Below, in pieces: positions 29,883 through 35,460 of a DNA stretch of 35,460 nucleotides. A program made the position numbers and the translations under genes. Numbering within the stretch: position 1 is the stretch's first letter; each line of letters opens with the position of its first letter. Under the pieces are notes generated by a model. The model was given only the letters and a program-made list of their open reading frames with translations, searched no databases and had not been told where the DNA came from. Origin of the DNA: Lysobacteraceae bacterium PS02065 (lineage in GTDB: Bacteria; Pseudomonadota; Gammaproteobacteria; Xanthomonadales; Rhodanobacteraceae); contig JASCPI010000050.1 of the NCBI GenBank assembly GCA_029959555.1, positions 1 to 35,460 on the forward strand, written 5' to 3'.

Positions 29883-32297
29883 ATGTGGATCGCCGTCGCC
29901 GCGGCCCTCGCCGTGTTCCTCGCCCTGGCCTTCCGCGGGCTCGGGTTCCTCGCCTGGCTCGCCGCGGCGGGCATCGTGCTGGTCGGCTGGCGCGTCACCG
30001 GCATCGACTCGCCCGTGCTGTTCCAGTCGGTCGTGGTCGTGCTGGTGGTCGTCGCGGTCGTGTCCGGCCTGCCGCTCGTGCGTCGTGCGCTGGTCTCGCG
30101 CGCCGTGATGCCCGTGTTCGCGAAGGTGCTGCCGCGTCTCGGCGACACCGAGCGCATCGCGCTCGAGGCGGGCACCGTGTGGTGGGATGCCGATCTGTTC
30201 TCGGGCATGCCGCCGTGGCAGAAGCTGCTCGATTTCGAGCCCAAGCCGCTCAGCGACGAGGAGCAGGCCTTCCTCGACGGGCCGGTCAACGATTTCTGCT
30301 CGAAGCTGGACGACTGGCAGGTCTACCAGCAGCGCGACCTGCCCGAGGCGATCTGGCAGCTGATCCGCGAGTACCGGCTGTTCGGCCTGATCATCCCGAA
30401 GGAACACGGCGGCCACGGCTTCTCGGCGCTCGCGCAGTCGCGCATCGTCACGCGCATCTCGAGCCGGTCGGTCACTGCGGCCGTCACGGTCATGGTGCCG
30501 AACTCGCTCGGTCCCGGCGAGCTGCTGATGCACTACGGTACCGAGGCGCAGAAGCGGCGCTGGCTGCGCCGCCTCGCCGAAGGCCTCGAGATCCCGTGCT
30601 TCGCGCTGACCGGTCCGGAAGCCGGCTCCGACGCCGCAGCGACGCAGTCGGAAGGCATCGTCGAGAAGTGCGTGATCGACGGCGTCGAAGTGCTCGGCGT
30701 GCGCTTCCACTGGAAGAAGCGCTACATCACGCTGGCCCCCGTGGCCACACTGATCGGCCTCGCGTTCCGCCTCAAGGATCCCGACGGCCTGATCGGCGAC
30801 CGCGAGGACCGCGGCATCACCTGCGCGCTGATCCCGCGCGACACGCCCGGCATCGAGATCGGCGACCGCCACGACCCGATGGGCGTGCCGTTCCACAACG
30901 GTCCGATCGTCGGCAACGACGTCTGGGTGCCGTTCGACGCGGTCATCGGCGAGCACGAAGGCGTCGGCAACGGCTGGCGCATGCTCATGGAATGCCTCGC
31001 CGCAGGACGCTCGATCTCGCTGCCGGCACTGAGCATCGGGGCCGCGCAGATGGCCACGCGCATCTGCGGTGCCTACGCGACCGTACGCGAGCAGTTCGAC
31101 ACGCCGATCGGCCGCTTCGAGGGCATCGAGGAGCCCCTCGCGCGCATCGCCGGCATGACCTACCTCATGAGCGCGACGCGCGACCTCACCTGCGGTGCGC
31201 TCGACGCGGGCGAGAAGCCCGCCGTGCTCGGTTCGATCGCCAAGGCCTACCTCACCGAAGGCATGCGCACGGTCGTCTCCGACGCGATGGACATCCGCGC
31301 CGGTGCGGCGATCCAGCGCGGGCCTCGCAACTCGCTCGCGCGTGCCTGGGCCGCGGTGCCGATCGGCATCACGGTCGAGGGCGCGAACATCCTCACGCGC
31401 TCGATGATCATCTACGGGCAGGGCGCGATCCGCTGCCACCCGTTCGTGCAGCACGAGATCGCCGCGGTCGCGGCCGGCGACCTCGCCGCATTCGATCGCG
31501 CGCTGTTCGGCCACGTGAACCTGATCGTGACGCGCAGCGTGCGTGCGCTGCTGCTCGCGCTGACCGGCTCGCGCCTCGCCGGCGTGCCGCACACCGAGGA
31601 CACGGCGCGCTACTACCAGCACCTGTCGCGCTTCTCGGCCGCGTTCACGATCGTCTCGGACACGGCGATGGGCACGCTCGGCGGTTCGCTCAAGCGCCGC
31701 GAGAAGCTGTCGGGTCGACTCGCCGACGCACTCGCCTACCTCTATCTCGCCTCGGCCGCGCTCAAGCGCTACCACGACGAACCCAAGACCACGGCCAACT
31801 ACGGCCTCGTGCGCTGGTCCGTCGAACTGTGCCTTCTGCGCATCCAGGAGGCGCTCGTCGGCGTGCTCGACAACCTGCCTTCGCGGCCCGCGGCGTGGCT
31901 GTTGCGCGCGCTGATCTTCCCGCTTGGCGCGCGCTTCCGGCCGCCCTCGGATCGCCTCGGCCGGCGCGTCGCACGCGACATCCTCGAGGATCGCGAGGCG
32001 CGCCGCACGCTGACCGGCGACGTGTTCGTGCCGCCCGACGACGAGCCCGGACTCGGCACGCTCGAGGCCGCGCTCGACAAGGCCGTGCGTGCGCTGCCGA
32101 TCGAGACCAAGCTGCGCGACGCGGTGCGCGAAGGCCGCCTCGACCGCGCACCGGGCCACGTGCTCGACGATCACGGCCTCGCCGCGGGCGTCATCTCGCA
32201 GGCCGAGTACGACCTGCTCAACGATGCGCGCGATGCACGTGACGAGGTGATCCAGGTCGACGCGTTCGATGCCGCCACCTACCGGACGCTGCACTGA
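29883..32297 (+). CDS. fadE: Membrane-associated acyl-CoA dehydrogenase
   Basis: FadE catalyses the first step of fatty-acid beta-oxidation, forming trans-2-enoyl-CoA and reducing FAD. 804 residues (E. coli FadE has 814). Two hydrophobic segments (about 4-38 and 45-65) anchor it to the inner membrane. The acyl-CoA dehydrogenase core follows (LFGLIIPKEHGGHGFSALAQ, FALTGPEAGSDAAATQSEG, VEGANILTRSMIIYGQGAIR), and the C-terminal DUF1974 region is present (TAMGTLGGSLKRREKLSGR, PLGARFRPPSDRLG). The stop overlaps the next ATG by one base, indicating an operon with the isomerase-like gene. Possible RBS-sequestering hairpin upstream. Confidence 0.95.
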   Translation: MWIAVAAALAVFLALAFRGLGFLAWLAAAGIVLVGWRVTGIDSPVLFQSVVVVLVVVAVVSGLPLVRRALVSRAVMPVFAKVLPRLGDTERIALEAGTVWWDADLFSGMPPWQKLLDFEPKPLSDEEQAFLDGPVNDFCSKLDDWQVYQQRDLPEAIWQLIREYRLFGLIIPKEHGGHGFSALAQSRIVTRISSRSVTAAVTVMVPNSLGPGELLMHYGTEAQKRRWLRRLAEGLEIPCFALTGPEAGSDAAATQSEGIVEKCVIDGVEVLGVRFHWKKRYITLAPVATLIGLAFRLKDPDGLIGDREDRGITCALIPRDTPGIEIGDRHDPMGVPFHNGPIVGNDVWVPFDAVIGEHEGVGNGWRMLMECLAAGRSISLPALSIGAAQMATRICGAYATVREQFDTPIGRFEGIEEPLARIAGMTYLMSATRDLTCGALDAGEKPAVLGSIAKAYLTEGMRTVVSDAMDIRAGAAIQRGPRNSLARAWAAVPIGITVEGANILTRSMIIYGQGAIRCHPFVQHEIAAVAAGDLAAFDRALFGHVNLIVTRSVRALLLALTGSRLAGVPHTEDTARYYQHLSRFSAAFTIVSDTAMGTLGGSLKRREKLSGRLADALAYLYLASAALKRYHDEPKTTANYGLVRWSVELCLLRIQEALVGVLDNLPSRPAAWLLRALIFPLGARFRPPSDRLGRRVARDILEDREARRTLTGDVFVPPDDEPGLGTLEAALDKAVRALPIETKLRDAVREGRLDRAPGHVLDDHGLAAGVISQAEYDLLNDARDARDEVIQVDAFDAATYRTLH

Positions 32298-32944
32298 TGG
32301 AGTCGATCTGGCATTTCGATGTGGTCTCGCCGTTCGCGTACCTGCAGCTGCAGCGGCTCGGTCCATTGCGCGAACGCACCGGTCTGCGGCCGCGTCCGAT
32401 CGTGTTCGGTGCGGTGCTCGCGCACCTCGGCCAGCGTGGCCCGGCCGAGATCGACGCGAAGCGCGGCTTCACGTACCTCAGCGCGCAGTGGCGTGCCGAA
32501 CGCGACCGCATCGCGCTGCGCTTCCCGCCTGCGCATCCGTTCAACCCGCTCGCAGCGCTGCGCCTGATCGTGGCCTGCGGCTCATCGTGGGAGGCTGTCG
32601 AGGCCGTGTTCGCGCACGTGTGGCGCGACGGTCGTGCCGGTGACACACCGGCGTCACTCGCCGACGTCGGCGCACGTTTCGGCATCGCCGACATCGAGGC
32701 TGCGCTCGCCTCGGCCTCGGTCAAGGAAGAACTGCGCGCGAACACCGAGGACGCGATCGCGGCCGGTGTGTTCGGCGTGCCGACGCTGCGTTTCGGGCAC
32801 GCCTTGTTCTGGGGTGACGATGCGACGTCGCTCGCCGAAGCCTGGGTCGAGGATCCTGCCCGCTTCGAGCGCGGCGAATATGCGCGCCTCCGCGCTCTTC
32901 CGGTCGGCATCTCGCGCGCGACGCCGAAAGCATCCGGCGCCTGA
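32297..32944 (+). CDS. 2-hydroxychromene-2-carboxylate isomerase-like (DsbA-fold, kappa-GST-like) protein
   Basis: 215 residues. The start MESIWHFDVVSPFAYLQLQR carries the family's SPFAYL motif with the catalytic Ser at position 11 that contacts glutathione; the cis-Pro loop is GVFGVPTLRFG near residue 160, and LFWGDD follows. Homologs isomerise aromatic-degradation intermediates or act as glutathione transferases. Here it is one base overlapped with fadE, so its substrate may be linked to fatty or aromatic acid breakdown. That link is inferred from position only. Confidence 0.9.
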   Translation: MESIWHFDVVSPFAYLQLQRLGPLRERTGLRPRPIVFGAVLAHLGQRGPAEIDAKRGFTYLSAQWRAERDRIALRFPPAHPFNPLAALRLIVACGSSWEAVEAVFAHVWRDGRAGDTPASLADVGARFGIADIEAALASASVKEELRANTEDAIAAGVFGVPTLRFGHALFWGDDATSLAEAWVEDPARFERGEYARLRALPVGISRATPKASGA

Positions 32945-32966
32945 ACGGGGTTCGCAGCGATCACAA

Positions 32967-32982
32967 CGCGTTCATGAACGCG
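32967..32982. repeat. Perfect 16-bp palindrome CGCGTTCATGAACGCG
   Basis: Located 23 nt after the isomerase-like gene stop and about 75 nt before the next start. It could be a weak hairpin or an operator for the coiled-coil lipoprotein gene. No T-tract follows. Confidence 0.4.
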
Positions 32983-33057
32983 GCGCTCCAATGCGCGCAG
33001 TGATCGCCAGTGCCGTTGCGGACCCGCAGGCGTCACACCCTCATCAGGAGAGACCGA

Positions 33058-33570
33058 ATGAAGAACACGTTGCTCATGGCCGCGCTCGCGGCCGTTCTGG
33101 GGCTCAGCGCGTGCAGTCAGCAGGGTGATGTCGAACAGGCGCGCCAGAAGGCCGCCGAAGACGTCGCCAAGGCCCAGGCCAAGGCCGCCGAAGAGGCTGC
33201 GGAAGCGAGCCGCAAGCTCGATGCCGCGCGCGAAGAGGCCAATGCCAAGGTCGCGAGCGCGGAAGCCAGCGCTAACGAGAAGATCAACGCCGCGACCAGC
33301 GACGCGATGGACGTCGCCAAGGACGCCAATGCCGATGTCGCCTCGGTCGAGGCCGACACGATCCGCAAGCAGGCGCAGGCCGACCACGATCTCGCGATCG
33401 CCAAGGCCGATGCCGATCTCAAGGTCGCCAAGGAGCGTTGCGATGCGCTGCCTGCTGGCCAGTCGGGTCCGTGCAAGGACCAGGCGGATGCTGCACACGA
33501 AGCCGCGAAGGCGGCCGCCAAGCGCGCGCTCGACGACGCCGAGACGGCGGCGAAGGACGCCAAGCGCTGA
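33058..33570 (+). CDS. Ala-rich coiled-coil lipoprotein
   Basis: 170 residues from an ATG with AGGAG 7 nt upstream (33046-33050), which decides the start. MKNTLLMAALAAVLGLSACS is a lipoprotein signal peptide with lipobox LSAC. The mature chain is nearly all Ala, Lys, Glu and Asp in heptad-like runs (QKAAEDVAKAQAKAAEEAAE), so a long alpha-helical coiled coil is expected, with two Cys near the C-terminus (ERCDALPAGQSGPCKDQ). Such proteins may span or organise the periplasm in the manner of Lpp, but no specific family is recognised. A strong terminator follows. Confidence 0.85.
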   Translation: MKNTLLMAALAAVLGLSACSQQGDVEQARQKAAEDVAKAQAKAAEEAAEASRKLDAAREEANAKVASAEASANEKINAATSDAMDVAKDANADVASVEADTIRKQAQADHDLAIAKADADLKVAKERCDALPAGQSGPCKDQADAAHEAAKAAAKRALDDAETAAKDAKR

Positions 33571-33597
33571 TCGTCGCCTCCCGGCGGCAATCCTTGA

Positions 33598-33623
33598 GGG
33601 CGGCCGCAAGGCCGCCCTTTTTT
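33598..33623 (+). terminator. Intrinsic terminator of the coiled-coil lipoprotein gene
   Basis: GGGCGGCC (33598-33605), GCAA tetraloop, GGCCGCCC (33610-33617), then six T. It lies 27 nt after the stop codon. Confidence 0.95.
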
Positions 33624-33675
33624 GTGGCCGCTCGCGACGCGTGCAACGGGCGCGAGATCGTGACACCGTGGCGGC

Positions 33676-34380
33676 ATGGTCAGGGCGAGCGACGAACCCG
33701 GAGACATCACGCGATCGCGTATCGACACGTGGCCGATCATCGGCGTGGCGCTGGCAGTCGGGCTGGCGTGGAGCACGCAAGCACGCGCCGCCGAGGCATG
33801 GCGCTGCACGGCGTCCGATGGCAGCGTGAGCTTCCAGGACAGGCCGTGCGCGTCCGACCAACGCAGCACGCGCATCGCGATCGCCGCGGATCCCGCGCCC
33901 CCGCCATCGGCCGATGTCGATCGTGACGACGGACGCGCCGACGATGTCGTGCGCGCGGCACCGGTGCAGGCGCCTGCGCGCGAGCCCTCGTCCTCCTGGC
34001 TGTGCACGCGTGGCGAAGACGGCACGCGTTACCTCAGCGACGACGGCATCGGCCAGCAGCGAGCGGTACCGCTCGCGATGCTCGGCGGGCCTTCGCGGTC
34101 GCTGGCCGATACCTATGGCCGCGGCGGCGTCGGCATCTCGGCACCCGGTGTGGGACGACCGCCACCGGTGCTGTCCGGTGGTGTGGAAGGCCTCGGCGCG
34201 GCCTACGTCTGGGTCCAGGACACGTGCGAGCCGGTGCGCGGTGCGGCGCTGTGTGCATTCCTCGGCCAGGAGCTCGATGCGTCGGAGCAGCGCGTGCGCT
34301 ACGCTTTCAGCGACACCCAGGCGCAGGCACGTCGCGAACGCGACGCCTGGCGCGCGCGCCTCGACACCTGCAAGCGCTGA
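33676..34380 (+). CDS. Exported protein with N-terminal DUF4124-like motif
   Basis: 234 residues. The N-terminus has a hydrophobic segment (TWPIIGVALAVGLAWSTQA) ending near ARA-AE, consistent with a signal peptide preceded by a long polar n-region, so the true start could be a later codon. WRCTASDGSVSFQDRPC is the DUF4124 motif, found in periplasmic proteins of gammaproteobacteria. Further Cys pairs (SWLCTRGEDGTRYLSDDG, DTCEP, ALCAFLG, DTCKR) suggest disulfides. Function unknown. Its stop is 3 nt from the convergent ogt stop. No Shine-Dalgarno is seen at the chosen ATG. Confidence 0.75.
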   Translation: MVRASDEPGDITRSRIDTWPIIGVALAVGLAWSTQARAAEAWRCTASDGSVSFQDRPCASDQRSTRIAIAADPAPPPSADVDRDDGRADDVVRAAPVQAPAREPSSSWLCTRGEDGTRYLSDDGIGQQRAVPLAMLGGPSRSLADTYGRGGVGISAPGVGRPPPVLSGGVEGLGAAYVWVQDTCEPVRGAALCAFLGQELDASEQRVRYAFSDTQAQARRERDAWRARLDTCKR

Positions 34381-34383
34381 GGC

Positions 34384-34875
34384 TCACGCGCTCAGCGCGA
34401 ACGGCTTGTGGCGCTGCTCGAGGTCGAGCAGGTGACGCTTCGCGTCGAGGCCGCCGCCGTAGCCGGTGAGGCTGCCGTTCGCGCCGATCACGCGATGGCA
34501 GGGCACGATGATCGCGATCGGATTCGCGCCGTTGGCGAGGCCGACTGCACGGCTCGCCTTCGGGTTGCCGATGCGCCTCGAGAGTTCGGCGTAGCTGATC
34601 GTCTCGCTGTAGGGGATGTCGAGCAGGGCCTCCCACACGCCGCGCTGGAACGGCGTGCCGCGCGGTGCGAGCGACAGCTCGAAGCGCGTGCGCGTGCCGG
34701 CGAAATAGTCGAGCAGCTGGGTGCGCGCCTCGGCGAGCGCATCGGCGTCGCGGCGCCAGTCCGGTGCGATCGCGAGCGGGCGGCGCGCCTCGGGCAGGTC
34801 GATGTGGACGACGGCATTGCCGTCGCCGACGACGAGCATGCGCCCGATCGGGGTATCGAAACGGTCGTAGTACAT
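34384..34875 (-). CDS. ogt: Methylated-DNA-[protein]-cysteine S-methyltransferase
   Basis: This suicide repair protein transfers the methyl group from O6-methylguanine to its own Cys. 163 residues. The acceptor is C126 in IIVPCHRVIGANGSLTGYGG, with the DNA-binding helix motif TISYAELSRRIGNPKASRAV before it. Two ATGs lie six bases apart; GGAG abuts the first (34881) but is 6 nt before the second (34875), so the protein starts MYYDRFDTPIG. It begins 14 nt after the stop of the glycosylase gene, forming an alkylation-repair operon. Confidence 0.94.
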   Translation of the reverse strand: MYYDRFDTPIGRMLVVGDGNAVVHIDLPEARRPLAIAPDWRRDADALAEARTQLLDYFAGTRTRFELSLAPRGTPFQRGVWEALLDIPYSETISYAELSRRIGNPKASRAVGLANGANPIAIIVPCHRVIGANGSLTGYGGGLDAKRHLLDLEQRHKPFALSA

Positions 34876-34889
34876 GGTCATCTCCAGGG

Positions 34890-35460
34890 TCAGTCCGCGC
34901 TGCGCCAGAGCAGGAACACGGTGTAGGCGCGCCACGGGCGCCAGGCTTCGGCGCATTCGCGCAGCGCGCGTTCGGTCAGGGTCGTGCCCGCGCCGGCCTG
35001 GCGGCGCAGGATGAGGTCGCCGGCAGGAAACGCATCGGGGTGCGAAAGCGCGCGCATCGCGATGTAGTGCGCCGTCCACGGCCCGATGCCGGGCAGGGCG
35101 CAGAGCCGGTCGACGAATCCGTCGAGGCCTTCGTGCACGCCGAAGCCGATGTCGCCGGCTGCGCATGCGGCGGCATAGGCACGGATCGTCGCGGCGCGTG
35201 CGCGCGTGATGCCGAGCGCCTCGAGCGGCGCATCGACGAGGCGTTGCGGTGACGGGAAACGGCGACCGAGGCCGAGCGCGGCGCTGGCCGGATCCTCGTC
35301 GCCGTGGTGTTCGACGACACGGGCGGCGAGCGTGCGTGCCGCCGCGACGCTGACCTGCTGGCCGAGCACCGCGCGCACACCGAGCTCGAAGCCGTCCCAG
35401 GCGCCGGGCAGGCGCTGGCCGGGCCAGCGCGCGGCGAGCGGTGCGAGCGTCGCGTCGGCG
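34890..35460 (-). CDS. DNA-3-methyladenine glycosylase II (AlkA type), C-terminal part; may be an Ada-AlkA fusion
   Basis: 189 residues are visible and the frame runs off the right edge, so the N-terminus is missing. It removes alkylated bases from DNA. GAWDGFELGVRAVLGQQVSV is the AlkA core; the helix-hairpin-helix is LPGIGPWTAHYIAMRAL, and the catalytic Asp is in DAFPAGD. The upstream text ADATLAPLAARWPGQRLPGA fits both stand-alone AlkA and the Ada-AlkA fusions common in Lysobacterales, so the full form cannot be told here. It is followed by ogt. Confidence 0.92.
   Translation of the reverse strand, partial: ADATLAPLAARWPGQRLPGAWDGFELGVRAVLGQQVSVAAARTLAARVVEHHGDEDPASAALGLGRRFPSPQRLVDAPLEALGITRARAATIRAYAAACAAGDIGFGVHEGLDGFVDRLCALPGIGPWTAHYIAMRALSHPDAFPAGDLILRRQAGAGTTLTERALRECAEAWRPWRAYTVFLLWRSAD

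Noticed and set aside
32967..32982. 16-bp palindrome as a terminator of the fadE operon
   Set aside because: A self-complementary 16-mer would leave almost no loop and has no T-tract; kept only as a repeat.

Overview
The window is high-GC bacterial DNA (roughly 70% G+C by eye) with densely packed chromosomal housekeeping genes. The best fit is a gammaproteobacterium of the Lysobacterales (Xanthomonadales), perhaps near Rhodanobacteraceae. This is inferred from the homodimeric-type AceE, a long monothiol glutaredoxin ending in a rhodanese domain, an AlaA-type aminotransferase, and secreted proteins that carry a 'IFxxxF(D/E)' tail. No phylogenetic test was possible. I saw no rRNA, tRNA, CRISPR array or complete insertion sequence.

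Layout. 1-8.8 kb: central carbon metabolism on the minus strand (end of an unknown gene, aceE, maeB, a QEGLA-motif metalloprotease-like protein), with one secreted two-domain protein on the plus strand. 8.8-10.8 kb: a low-GC island with a single secreted pectate-lyase-fold protein and AT-rich flanks. 10.8-13.5 kb: a cysteine-rich lipoprotein, rsgA, and an RND adaptor lipoprotein that has no pump gene beside it but does have a clear promoter with an overlapping operator-like palindrome. 13.6-15.7 kb: alaA and an SGNH esterase, then a REP-like inverted repeat and a terminator. 15.7-20.9 kb: an OmpA-family protein with C-terminal cadherin-like repeats, a glutaredoxin/HesB-like/rhodanese fusion, a small lipoprotein and ilvA.

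21.1-28.9 kb is the most interesting part. A minus-strand cluster runs from an ECF sigma factor into a translationally coupled Ser/Thr kinase with TPR repeats, then into two tandem paralogous secreted beta-helix proteins. The sigma factor lacks the acidic DAED-type motif of region 2.2 and has Ser-Thr-Thr-Ala there. This matches sigma factors that are switched on by threonine phosphorylation, so the cluster looks like a kinase-to-sigma pathway with secreted or surface proteins as a possible output.

29.1-35.5 kb: an exported alpha-carbonic anhydrase, fadE with a 2-hydroxychromene-2-carboxylate isomerase-like gene, a coiled-coil lipoprotein, a DUF4124-type exported protein, and an alkylation-repair pair (ogt and an AlkA-type glycosylase that runs off the right edge).
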